Assembly (NCBI GenBank): GCA_000432515.1
Contig: HF996000.1
Location: 1-12,452 of the forward strand
Length of the DNA: 12,452 nucleotides
DNA from: Bacteroides sp. CAG:545
Lineage (GTDB): Bacteria; Bacteroidota; Bacteroidia; Bacteroidales; UBA932
Direction of reading: 5' to 3'
The notes beneath the pieces were generated by a model, which ran no database searches, was not told the origin of the DNA, and saw only the letters and a list, made by a program, of their open reading frames with translations. This document shows, one piece after another, positions 1 to 9,500 of the stretch. How positions within the stretch are numbered: position 1 is the stretch's first letter; every line of letters begins with the position of its first letter. The translations under genes were made by a program, and so were the position numbers.

Positions 1-90
1 TTTTTCCGACACTCGACCGAATCCCTTCAGGACGCGCCCGAAACGTGGGTAAGACGTTTCATGTCATTGACTGTCAGGCTCCAACAATAT

Positions 91-139
91 AAAAAATTCC
101 TCCACAACCGACGCCCGAAAACGGCAGGTTGCGGAGGAA
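91..139 (-). terminator. Rho-independent terminator closing the operon
   Basis: On the minus strand a 13-bp stem is formed by bases 139-127 (UUCCUCCGCAACC) and 109-97 (GGUUGUGGAGGAA), followed directly by a U-tract (bases 98-91 read as UUUUUUUU apart from the two that close the stem). The loop can fold further, because GCCG and CGGC flank a UUUU. The one non-Watson-Crick position is a G-U wobble on the minus strand but an A-C mismatch on the plus strand. Only the minus strand has a U-run after the stem, so the polarity is clear. It lies 56 nt after the stop codon of the last operon gene and probably ends the whole transcript. Confidence 0.9.
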
Positions 140-195
140 CAACATCAAGTAGCTTTGACTATCAACAACTTACAGCCAAAACTTATATCCAACCA

Positions 196-2616
196 TTATT
201 TATTATATCTGATGGCGAAGTATTCAAGCACACTTACGTGAGAATCTGTCTCTTTATCTTTAAGGCGGGCATTGGCATAGTCAGCACCGTCGCTACAGAT
301 ATCATTTGCCGGACAGATCCTGATATATACATTGTCCTTCCCGAGAATTTCAAGAGGAAGAGCAAAGTTCATCTGCTTGAAGCCGACTGAAGAGGAGATC
401 AATGTATTTGACCATGTAGATACGTCAGGAACAGTGAACTCTCCGATGAGGTGCCACTTGCTGTCTGCTTCAGCTGACATGTCATCTACATAAGACCACT
501 CGGCCTTCCAGTAACGAGGCGCGTAGTAGCTCTGGTCCTGGTTCATCATTGACACCTGCATTGACAAGACTCCTGTGGAGATGCCGGCAGTAGAGAAATT
601 GAACAGCCATGCATAAGGGCGGTCAAGTTCATAATCCCACCAGTTGATATTGCCGTATGCGGTAAACGCATCGCCCTGAACCCAGGATTTTCCGGAGTTG
701 TTGCCTGTACCATTGACATTGACGGCTGCCGTAGCCTTGGAATTAGGGCCGACCCACTCTACGGAACCGTCAGGATTGTAGGAAATGAGGTCCTTGAGGG
801 ACTGCTGGGTCGGAACCTGGTCGCGGTCCTCTGCGATATCCATCATGATGCCGCAACCGTTCTTGTTGGTCTTCTTCTTGTCGATTGCCGGAAAGAATTT
901 GCTCGAGCCGTTTCCGACAGGGCCGAGGTAGCAGAATGACTGACGGCCGTCCATATGCTGTGAATGGGCTTTGACCATATCCTTGGCTTCCGTATGAGTG
1001 TAACGCTTGCAATAGGTGTGGTTCATCCAGCCGTTCTTTCCGTAAGAAGGACGCATGGTGGAATCCGCCTCATTAGGAACCCAATAACGGTATTCGGTAA
1101 GGAGTTTGGAGAAACCGTCCTCGAAATTGTCCTTCATCTGTCCCCACACGTCATCCTTGGTCTGATGACGCAGCTGATAACGTCCGATATTGCCGAGCGT
1201 AGGATCATCGTTTACCTCTACTATATCAGTACCGTCACGCCAATCCATTCTCGGGAAAGCGTCATGGACTACAACGCCCGAGATATTGCCGGAGCCATAA
1301 GGCAGACGGGTTCCGTCACTTCTGTAGCGGCAGATGGCATTGGTAGTGAGATAGATGTCATTGCCGTTAATGTCACGGAGAAGACGCGGATACTGGGTGA
1401 AGCGGTTCGCATTGGTAGCCACGGTATAACCGTCATTGACAGGAACAAGCGAGCCTTTTCTTACAGGGAACTCCACATCCTTAAGTGTCACGTATGTATA
1501 TACGTCATTGTCGGTCAAGTCTCTGATATACATCGCCTTTTCAGGAACTGAAGACTTGTTGCCAGGCAGTCTGGAGGTCACCATGGTCTTGGTAACGCCG
1601 GTAATGTCGCAACGCAGAGGTTCTTCCTTGAGATTGGCCACAGTACCATGCATGAGAATCTGTATCTTGTCATACTGGTCGAAAACGTTGTCGTCCGCTG
1701 TTGCCGTCAATATGGATACTCCCCTGTGTCCGTCTTCAGCTTCGAGGTACACTGTTCTCTCGGAAATGGAGTAATCCACTGTTGAAGTGGTCTTCTGCTC
1801 ATCGGCACCGGCATTTCTTCCGGCCTTGTTGCTGACCACGATACCTTCGAGGATTACATAATCATTGACAGGCTTGCCTGTAGCATATTTGTCAATGAAC
1901 TCGTCGAATGAAAGGACCTTTCCGAGGGTGTTGTTGGCACTCTTCTGAAGAACGTTTACAAGAAGTGAAACCTTGTCACCCCATCCATCGACAAATGAGA
2001 AGTTCACGCTGGCTGCACGAGGTGCCTCAGCATCTGGATTCGCGCCCATGCTGATTTCCATCTCGGCACTCTCCTCCACGGCATCGGTAATATTGATCTT
2101 GTCAATCCAGGTGGCTCCCTCTGCCGCATATTCCGTATTCACGGTCATGTAACTGAACGGGATATTGGTACGTACCGGAACTTTTACGGTTCCAGATCCG
2201 CCATCCGCCACAATGGAGGTGTTCTCCATAGTGAGTTTCGCAACCTTCCAGCCGCGCTGCTTGACCACGACGGAATCCTTGCGGGAATCCACATCACTTA
2301 TAAGGTAGATGATGCCTTTTCTCTTGAACTCATTATTCGGTTCGCAATACAATGTCAAGTTAGAGTCAGTCTCTGTCGGCTCACCGGTAATGTGCAGCCA
2401 GGACTCCGATCCTTCCATCAGCTCATAGTGATACTTGGCATTGGAAAGAATCGGGACATTGAATGTGGTATCTGAAGCATTGACGACGATCTCTTTCCCC
2501 GGAGCGCCAAGTTCCACCTTAGCGATGTCCGCAGCATCATCGTAGTCGCAGGACTGCACGAAAGCAAAAGCGGAAAGAGCCAATATCAAGCTTGAATATT
2601 TGATATTCTTATTCAT
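196..2616 (-). CDS. Surface lipoprotein: BACON-like repeats, DUF5689-like region, C-terminal beta-sandwich
   Basis: Protein of 806 aa and last gene of the operon. The N-terminus has a lipoprotein signal peptide with the lipid-acceptor Cys at residue 23, followed by an acidic DYDD stretch resembling Bacteroidota surface-export signals. Two Ig-like BACON-type repeats follow (about 33-122 and 125-226; the first ends in VVVKQRG). A DUF5689-like region (about 232-490) has two OB-fold-like halves, the second ending GSGNISGVVV...GRYQLR...DDV. The C-terminal ~300 residues look all-beta and end in EYFAIRYNK. No catalytic motif is visible. It is probably a surface binding protein supporting the SusC/SusD pair. 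The start is 15 nt after the preceding stop with no Shine-Dalgarno, in an A/T-rich leader typical of the phylum. It shares its plan with the 795-aa protein upstream but has an insertion-like segment around 505-650. The ligand is unknown; domain names are from pattern recognition only. Confidence 0.88.
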   Translation of the reverse strand: MNKNIKYSSLILALSAFAFVQSCDYDDAADIAKVELGAPGKEIVVNASDTTFNVPILSNAKYHYELMEGSESWLHITGEPTETDSNLTLYCEPNNEFKRKGIIYLISDVDSRKDSVVVKQRGWKVAKLTMENTSIVADGGSGTVKVPVRTNIPFSYMTVNTEYAAEGATWIDKINITDAVEESAEMEISMGANPDAEAPRAASVNFSFVDGWGDKVSLLVNVLQKSANNTLGKVLSFDEFIDKYATGKPVNDYVILEGIVVSNKAGRNAGADEQKTTSTVDYSISERTVYLEAEDGHRGVSILTATADDNVFDQYDKIQILMHGTVANLKEEPLRCDITGVTKTMVTSRLPGNKSSVPEKAMYIRDLTDNDVYTYVTLKDVEFPVRKGSLVPVNDGYTVATNANRFTQYPRLLRDINGNDIYLTTNAICRYRSDGTRLPYGSGNISGVVVHDAFPRMDWRDGTDIVEVNDDPTLGNIGRYQLRHQTKDDVWGQMKDNFEDGFSKLLTEYRYWVPNEADSTMRPSYGKNGWMNHTYCKRYTHTEAKDMVKAHSQHMDGRQSFCYLGPVGNGSSKFFPAIDKKKTNKNGCGIMMDIAEDRDQVPTQQSLKDLISYNPDGSVEWVGPNSKATAAVNVNGTGNNSGKSWVQGDAFTAYGNINWWDYELDRPYAWLFNFSTAGISTGVLSMQVSMMNQDQSYYAPRYWKAEWSYVDDMSAEADSKWHLIGEFTVPDVSTWSNTLISSSVGFKQMNFALPLEILGKDNVYIRICPANDICSDGADYANARLKDKETDSHVSVLEYFAIRYNK

Positions 2617-2631
2617 ACTTTCAATTTATTT

Positions 2632-5019
2632 TTAGTTGTATCTGACTGTCAATGAACCAAAACGGATAGGGTTCTTGGAAGTTGTAAACGTACCTTGTTC
2701 AGTAGATAATGCTGTTGCCCAGTTAGTAGAATTGGACTTAGGATCGATATCGCATACATTATCTGCAACTTGGAATCTTACAATCACCTTCTCTTTTCCG
2801 AAGCATTCCTGAGGAAGCTGGAACATGTGATCCGTATAACCAGGAGTCACATCGACCGGAGTGTTGGTCCACCATACTATAGGACGATTCTTCACCATCG
2901 GCACGAACTCCTTGAAGGTGTCACCGTCATCTACAGAATAAAGCAGTTTCCAATGTGAAGGGACTTCAATGTTAGTATTTGCGCCCTTTCCTTTTCCCCA
3001 TACAAAACCGATCTGAAGATTTGTCCCGGAAATTCCCTTGGTCGAGAAATCAACATCGAATGAAGCACCGACCTTCCATTCAGTCAGGCTATATAGATCA
3101 CCGCACTGGTTATTGACAACACCCTTTCCGCCAACTTTATTTGCTGCCGGTTTTGTTTGACTTGCAGGATCATTTGCATAAATCAGAGCATTGTAGTCCG
3201 AACCGAGTTTGACGCTTACTCCAGAAATGTTACCCTCACCGATTTCAGGAATCAAGTCTTGCTTCGCATCATTCCAGTTCCATTCCACAATTGTCTTGGA
3301 GAACGGCGCTTCGGTCAATGCAATATCGTTCTTGACCATAGGTCTGATCTGATATCTTCCACGGTCGCCATAGCGGATCAATGTCTCCGCAACGATGATT
3401 CCCTTGAAATCACCTGAACCCTGGGCCACACCTTCTCCATCTCTTCTCCATGGAACCATTGAATTCGTGAGCATTGATATCGTCTGACCATATTTGTCTG
3501 TCAAAAGCAACGGAGCGACATCCCATCTCGGAGATTTGCCTCCTGCCGTATTGAAGTCTGAAAGTATAGAATAACCATCTGTGCAGTTTGTATAACTTCC
3601 GTCCTTGAACACGACTTCCATATCCTTGAGTGATACGAGTGTATAAATGTCAGCATCTGTAAGTTCTGAGACACTCTTCCTCTTCATAGGAACTGCATCA
3701 GGATTAGGCTCCTCTACAGAAGCGACATGGTCTTCGGTCATACCGGTAATGGTATAGAACTCAGGAGCATTGTTCTTGCTCAATTTCAGGCCCTTCAATG
3801 AGATGCGCACCTTCGAGTAACGAGGCAATGTGTTCTGGGCGAGTTTCTTGTACTTGATGGCAAATCCGTATTTTCCATCGAGAGACTCGAACATCATCGT
3901 ACGCTTGCTTTCGTTCAGGTCGAACTTGAACTGCTTCGTCTGAGGGTTCAGGCAGACATTGGCACTGGTATTATCGCTTACGACATAGCCGTCAATGAAT
4001 TCGCGCGCGGTAAGTTCTTCATCCAACGGATAAGTCCTGAGTTTCGCGAAATCCACAATCACCGGATACACATCCTGATTGAAGGTCTTTTCAGCAATAA
4101 GTTCATCATTGAAGAACACCTTTACCACCGCGCTGCGGTCATCGCCCGACATATTGTCGTCAATGTCGAATGTCAATGCAGTCGGGGTCAATGCCAGATT
4201 GGTGATCCAGCCTTCTTCCGGAGCCACTTCAGGTGTATAATCCACAGTGAACTTGAGATTGTCGGAATAAGCCCAAACGGAGTTCACTGGAGTTTCGACA
4301 GCAGCCTGGGCTTTCATTCCTGCAAGTGTCTCGACTTCAGCGATTTCAAGTTCAGGCTCATCTGAGCTCTGTGAAACTGTCACATTGAAAGTCTCGGTCT
4401 TGTCCTCAGTAGAGCTGTTGCCCGGGACAGCCACTTTCACACTGATGTTCGCTCTACGGCGCTCCGCAGAAGAATTCTCAGTGAAAGCGAACTTCATCAG
4501 TCTTCCGTCAAAAGTCACATCTGAAAGCCAGTCTTTCGCTTCACCTTTATACTCGACAGCAGTTTCTATATTCTGGAGCGAGTAGTAGAGGTTGGTTTTC
4601 ATTTTCAATGTGGCATTTCCGGCATTCTTGCAGAGTCCTACACTGTCGCACGGCCAGACCAATGACGGCTCGGAAAGCATTCCGGCCTGGTTTACGAAGA
4701 TAGTGTCTTTAAGTTCACTCTTGGCCAGAGCGATGGCAAGTCTTCTGGACAAGCCGTAGTTTGCAGAAAATGACAGGACAACTTCCGAGTTTCCGTTTCC
4801 GTTAAGACGGTCAAGGGAGGCCCACTCTGTAGTTTCCGTGAATTTTGCAGTCCAGTCACCATCCGCAAATATCATGATGTGCGTGGTACCGGCATCCTTG
4901 GTGAGATCGATGACCCTGCTGCTCACAGCGAGAGGCAGATCCATCTCGAAGGTCTTGTTGCATCCGACAACGGTGAGCACCGCAGTCAGAATCATTGTCA
5001 ATATAGATATTTTTCTCAT
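2632..5019 (-). CDS. Surface lipoprotein: three BACON-like repeats, DUF5689-like region, C-terminal beta-sandwich
   Basis: Protein of 795 aa directly downstream of the SusD gene (15-nt gap). The signal peptide ends in the lipobox-like LTVVGC, with the lipidated Cys at residue 20. Three Ig-like repeats of about 90-100 aa follow (roughly 25-113, 115-219 and 222-317); the first two end in the BACON-like strands IFVNQAG and VTVSQSS. A DUF5689-like region spans about 322-568 and looks like two OB-fold-like halves, the second with GSGDFKGIIV and GRYQIRPMVKNDI. Residues 570-795 form a beta-rich C-terminal module ending in RFGSLTVRYN. No enzyme active site is recognised. In SusCD loci, lipoproteins in this position are usually SusE/SusF-like surface binding proteins, so ligand capture is the likely role (inference). 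Unlike its neighbours it has no acidic cluster right after the Cys, so surface display is less certain. Confidence 0.88.
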   Translation of the reverse strand: MRKISILTMILTAVLTVVGCNKTFEMDLPLAVSSRVIDLTKDAGTTHIMIFADGDWTAKFTETTEWASLDRLNGNGNSEVVLSFSANYGLSRRLAIALAKSELKDTIFVNQAGMLSEPSLVWPCDSVGLCKNAGNATLKMKTNLYYSLQNIETAVEYKGEAKDWLSDVTFDGRLMKFAFTENSSAERRRANISVKVAVPGNSSTEDKTETFNVTVSQSSDEPELEIAEVETLAGMKAQAAVETPVNSVWAYSDNLKFTVDYTPEVAPEEGWITNLALTPTALTFDIDDNMSGDDRSAVVKVFFNDELIAEKTFNQDVYPVIVDFAKLRTYPLDEELTAREFIDGYVVSDNTSANVCLNPQTKQFKFDLNESKRTMMFESLDGKYGFAIKYKKLAQNTLPRYSKVRISLKGLKLSKNNAPEFYTITGMTEDHVASVEEPNPDAVPMKRKSVSELTDADIYTLVSLKDMEVVFKDGSYTNCTDGYSILSDFNTAGGKSPRWDVAPLLLTDKYGQTISMLTNSMVPWRRDGEGVAQGSGDFKGIIVAETLIRYGDRGRYQIRPMVKNDIALTEAPFSKTIVEWNWNDAKQDLIPEIGEGNISGVSVKLGSDYNALIYANDPASQTKPAANKVGGKGVVNNQCGDLYSLTEWKVGASFDVDFSTKGISGTNLQIGFVWGKGKGANTNIEVPSHWKLLYSVDDGDTFKEFVPMVKNRPIVWWTNTPVDVTPGYTDHMFQLPQECFGKEKVIVRFQVADNVCDIDPKSNSTNWATALSTEQGTFTTSKNPIRFGSLTVRYN

Positions 5020-5034
5020 AATCGGTCAGATATT

Positions 5035-6537
5035 TTAGAGTCCATACCTCTTATATTCTTCGTTGTCCAGAGCATAGCCTGAATATACGACTTCCTTGTC
5101 CGGAATAGGATAGTATTCACGGCAGGCAACCGCATTGTCCTTCAATGCCTGGTAATCGCTGTAGTCCTGGATAGACTGATACCAGATGCCCCAACGTACC
5201 AGATCGAACTTGCGCTGGAATTCTCCGAAGAGTTCCCTTCCCCTCTCGTTTCTGATTTCGTCCTGGAGACGTGCGCTAGTCCTGTAAGTGTAGTCAGGAA
5301 GACCTGCACGGTTACGTGTCTTGTTCAGATACTCCACCGATTTGGCGTCTTCACCAAGCTCATTGTAGCATTCGGCCATCATAAGGATGGCATCAGCATA
5401 TCTGAAGATCTTGTAGTTGTTTCCGTCATGGCTGCTCTGCATGTTAGGACACCAGAATTTAGGGCCCATCCATGGACGCGTGTTCACGCTGTTGAACTCT
5501 TTTCCGTCATATTCCCAAGCCATGTTCAGAGATTTTCTCTTGTCCTTGCCGAGCTTCGTCTGAAGACCCTGGCAGAAGAACACGTTAGGTCTTGCTGATG
5601 CCCAGATTGTTCCCTGGTCACCGAGTTCCGGAATTTCAACACCGTCGAACAATACCACGCCGCCTACTTTCTTGCGGCTTGGAGTGCAGATACATGCCAG
5701 GTTGGATGTATATTGAAGTCCACCCTGGACATAGATGTGCTGGAGCTCCATGATGGATTCCGGCGTATTCTTGTTGCGGAACATCACATTCTCCTCAAGG
5801 TCATACTGAGAAAAATCGCCATAGATGTTCTCGAGTTCCTTCAATGCGTCGAGCGCCACTGTCCACTCCTTGTTCCACATTGCGCATTTTGCGATAACCA
5901 TATATGCGCAGGCAGCACCGAGACGGGCACCCTTGTTGTCGCTTGTCCTGGTCTGGGCGGCAAGCGGAGCGATTTTCTTCAGGTCATTGATGACTGAATC
6001 GCGGGTAGCGCTGGCATCCATTCTAGGAAGTCTTGCAATGCGCTTGAGGACAGCATTGTCAGTAACATCGTCGAAATAGAACGGGCAATCTCCGAAGAAG
6101 TTTGTCAATGTAAGGTAGAAGAAGCCCCTGAGGGTCTTTGCCTCACAAAGCATATCGACTTTCTCCTCATCTGCCAAGTACTTGCTCGACTGGATTCCCG
6201 CAATGGCGAAATTACATCTCTGCACACCGAGATAACCCTGGGTCCATACGGTCTGCCCGTGACGCGGGATGGCCGGAGAAATCTGGACTGAAGCATCCAA
6301 TGTTCCTGATGGACAATACATTAAGTCGGTGCAACACTCGGTTGCCAGAAAATATGTATAGTTGTATATGGTTTTCAACGGAATATAGCAGGAGTTCACA
6401 GCAGACTGACATTCCGCCTTGCTCGCAAAATAGTTTTCCGGCGTGTAGAGTGAAGACGTATCCTCCTTCAGGGAGCAGGACATTGTCATCACTGCGGAAA
6501 CTGCGACAAATAGAATTTGTTTGATTCTGTTTTTCAT
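5035..6537 (-). CDS. SusD/RagB-family nutrient-binding outer-membrane lipoprotein
   Basis: Protein of 500 aa, a normal length for SusD. The lipoprotein signal peptide ends in TMSC (Cys 21), followed by SLKED, which matches the K-(D/E)2 type surface-export signal described in Bacteroidota. Family signatures are the N-terminal TPENYFASKAEC segment (32-43), the TPR-type motif CEAKTLRGFFYLTLTNFFGD (131-150), YADAILMMAECYNELG with TRNRAGLP (about 380-414), and the C-terminal RagB/SusD block IRNERGRELFGEFQRKFDLVRWG (428-450). It should act as the hinged lid that binds substrate and closes over the SusC barrel. The start codon is preceded by a strong Shine-Dalgarno, AAGGAG, that overlaps the SusC stop codon. 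It sits 9 nt from susC, which fits co-expression of a 1:1 complex. The protein is rich in Cys for the family (for example 43, 50, 68, 69, 75). The substrate cannot be read from sequence. Confidence 0.97.
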   Translation of the reverse strand: MKNRIKQILFVAVSAVMTMSCSLKEDTSSLYTPENYFASKAECQSAVNSCYIPLKTIYNYTYFLATECCTDLMYCPSGTLDASVQISPAIPRHGQTVWTQGYLGVQRCNFAIAGIQSSKYLADEEKVDMLCEAKTLRGFFYLTLTNFFGDCPFYFDDVTDNAVLKRIARLPRMDASATRDSVINDLKKIAPLAAQTRTSDNKGARLGAACAYMVIAKCAMWNKEWTVALDALKELENIYGDFSQYDLEENVMFRNKNTPESIMELQHIYVQGGLQYTSNLACICTPSRKKVGGVVLFDGVEIPELGDQGTIWASARPNVFFCQGLQTKLGKDKRKSLNMAWEYDGKEFNSVNTRPWMGPKFWCPNMQSSHDGNNYKIFRYADAILMMAECYNELGEDAKSVEYLNKTRNRAGLPDYTYRTSARLQDEIRNERGRELFGEFQRKFDLVRWGIWYQSIQDYSDYQALKDNAVACREYYPIPDKEVVYSGYALDNEEYKRYGL

Positions 6538-6542
6538 AATAT

Positions 6543-6548
6543 CTCCTT
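6543..6548 (-). promoter_or_regulatory. Strong Shine-Dalgarno of the SusD gene
   Basis: On the minus strand AAGGAG lies 5 nt upstream of the SusD ATG, and its first two bases are the last two of the SusC TAA stop. The other four internal gene junctions have no purine-rich SD of this quality, as is usual in Bacteroidota. This site therefore stands out and may raise SusD translation or couple it to SusC. Confidence 0.7.
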
Positions 6549-9500
6549 AATATCTTACTTGAATACTGAAAATGACTGTGCGGGCCTTAGGATATGCACC
6601 GATATCCAGTCGCCTTAGAGTAGATGATGTACCTGATGTAGATACGTCAGGGTCGAATCCGTTGTACTTCTTCCAAAGATACAGGTTGTCACCGCTCACT
6701 GTGAATGTGACGTCCCTCACCGGCATTCTGGTCTTGTGGAGATCCAAGGTGTAACTCAGGCTCACGTTCTGCAGTCGGAGGTAAGAAGCGTCATGGATCA
6801 TGAAGTCACTTGCCAATGCAGCATCAACCTTGGAACCGGCTCTCGGAATCTCTGAATTCGGATTTCTTATCGGATGCCAAGCGTTGGACATATAGCGGTA
6901 CTGGTTTGAGAATGTGGAACCGGCCATGAAGAACTCACTGTAGTTGTAGATCTTTCCGCCGAGTGAATATGTGAAGTAAACACCGAGTTTCAAGCCTTTC
7001 CAGTAGAAGTTGTTCTGGAGACCTCCATAGATATATGGGTCCGCATTGCCCTGATAAACAAGGTCCTGCTGGTCGAGGACTCCATTGTGGTCGATATCGT
7101 AGTATCTTGCACCGCCGACTACATATCCGGAGTTCACGTAAGTCTTGGTGAGCTTGTTTCTTTCGATCTCTTCAGCATTCTTCCAGGTTCCGCCATATTT
7201 GAATCCCCAAAGAGAGTTGAGCGGATAGCCTTTCACGTAACCGTACATCATGTAAGGGTTGTTGCCAGGTGAAGAATACGCTGTCACGAAATCCTCAGAA
7301 CCGATATCTTCGACCTTCTGGGCATTGTGCGAGATGGTGAAGTTTGTGGACCACTGGAAATTCTTCTTTGCGATGTTCATTGACTCGATAGACAACTCGA
7401 TACCCTTATTGGATGTGCGTCCGATATTGGTAAGACGGGATGAGTAACCGGTCTGGGTCGGTTCCTGAACATACAGGAGCAGGTCCGAAGTCTTGGACGA
7501 GTAGATTTCGGCAGTCAAATTCAGACGGCCCTTGAACATTGACACGTCGAGCGCAAGGTTGGCCAATGCCGTCTTTTCCCAAGTAAGGTCAGGAGAAGCA
7601 AGACGGCTCCTGTATGCTGCAACCGGCTGCGAACCGTCGAAGATATATCCGCCGGTCGTGGTGGAGAGGGCTGCAAGAGAACGGTATGCTGAGATGGCAT
7701 CGTTACCGGTAACACCGTAACTGGTTCTCAATGCGAGGTCGTCAATCCAAGTCACGCTTTTCATGAACGGCTCGTTGGCGATGTTCCAACGCAATGCGGC
7801 AGACGGGAAGAATGCCCATTTGTTGTTGGCGGCAAAGTTTGACGCGCCGTCATATCGGCCGGTCGCCGTGATATAGTAACGTGATTTGTAGTTGTAGTCA
7901 ATTCTGGCGAATGTGGACATCTTGGTCTTCTTGGAGTAGCTTGTACCCGCGTTGTAAGTCTGCTTGTCCTGCACTGCGTTCATGTTGTTCCATAGCACCG
8001 CATCATCCATGTATCCTGAACCGGAGAGGGTGAAGTCGTGCGAAGCGTAGCGGTATGCGGAGAAACCGAGCATCGGAGTAAGCGTATGTCCGCTCTTGGT
8101 CTTGAGGACATAGTTCAATGTCGTCTCATTGGAGATTGAGTTCTCGTCCCATTCTGCCCTGTAAGCATCTCCTCCCTGCTCTTCAGCCTTTGCCGGGAGC
8201 CTTCCGCTATAATATCTATAGGTATGTCTCTGATACAGGTAGTATGAAAGGATGCTTCTCAATGTAAGGTTCTTCACAGGAGTAACATCTGCTGAGAACG
8301 CATGGTTCATGGAATGACGCTCAAGATAATGGGTGTTCAGCTTGAGAACTGCCAGAGGGCTGTTGTACTTCTGTCCGCCATAGTAGAGGTTGTTCTCCAC
8401 ATCCTGAGGTTTGAGCATTGGGCTCAAGTACTGGGCAGCACCCCACCAGGAGCTTCCTCCGATAGAGGTCTTGGTCTCGTCATTGTGTCTCCAGGTGTAT
8501 GAGCCGTTATATCCGATTTTCAACCATTTGAACAGCTGTCTGTCGAGTTTGATTCGGCCTGTGAAACGCTTCTGGCCGCTCTCGTCAATGATACCCTGAG
8601 AATCATTGTAAGAGAATGAGGAGTAGTAGCTTCCTGCATCAGTTTTTCCTGTAAGGGAAAGTGAATAGTTCTGGTACAGGGCTGTTCTTGTGATCTGGTC
8701 GATCCAGTTTGTTCCTGTCATTGACAGCGGATCCGGATAGACATTGTCCTTCAATGGAGTATTGATGTTGATGCCAGGATGATACTGGTCAGCCCCGAAA
8801 GAGGCAAGGTCGTTTCTGTACATCGCAAACTCGCTTGCGTTCATGATATCCAGCCGTGAAGGTAGCTTGGAGAATCCGAGGTCAGCCTTGAAACTGATGT
8901 TCGGTTTTCCTTTCGAACCGCTTCCTGTCTTGGTGGTGATGATGATGACACCATTGGAGCCTCGAGATCCGTAAATGGCTGTAGATGAAGCGTCTTTCAA
9001 CACGGAAAGCGACGCAATATCCTCAGCATTGATATCATTGAGGTCATGGATTGCATCAATGATGCCGTCAACTACGATAAGCGGCTCGTTGGATGCTGTA
9101 ATGGAACGGGAGCCTCTGATTCGGATTGTGGTCGTGGCACCAGGTTCTCCTGAGGTGGACATGATGTCGGCACCTGCGATTCTTCCCTGAAGCGCGTTGT
9201 CCACTGACCGTGCGGGAGCAGCCTTCAAGTCATTCATCTGCACGTTTGTAACCGAACCGGTCAGATCCTGTTTCTTTACGGAGCCGTAACCGATCACGAC
9301 TACGTCATCAAGCACGGTCGAATCGGAGTTGAGCCATATCGAGAGTTTAGTCTTGCCGTTCACTTTCACAGTCTCGGTGACATAGCCCATCGATGATACT
9401 TCCAGAACAGCGTCCGGACTTACCGAAATGGTGAATTTACCGTCAACATCAGTAAACGAGCCGGTCTTGGTCCCTTTTATCAGGACGCCTACGCCGGGCA

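Noticed and set aside
1..390. Plus-strand frame open from the left edge to base 390
   Set aside because: It runs across the terminator hairpin and antisense to the 3' end of the 806-aa gene. The product has no recognisable features, so this is most likely a chance open frame.
964..1551. 195-aa plus-strand open frame
   Set aside because: It is antisense within the DUF5689-like region of the 806-aa gene and has no domain or start signal, so it is a frame shadow.
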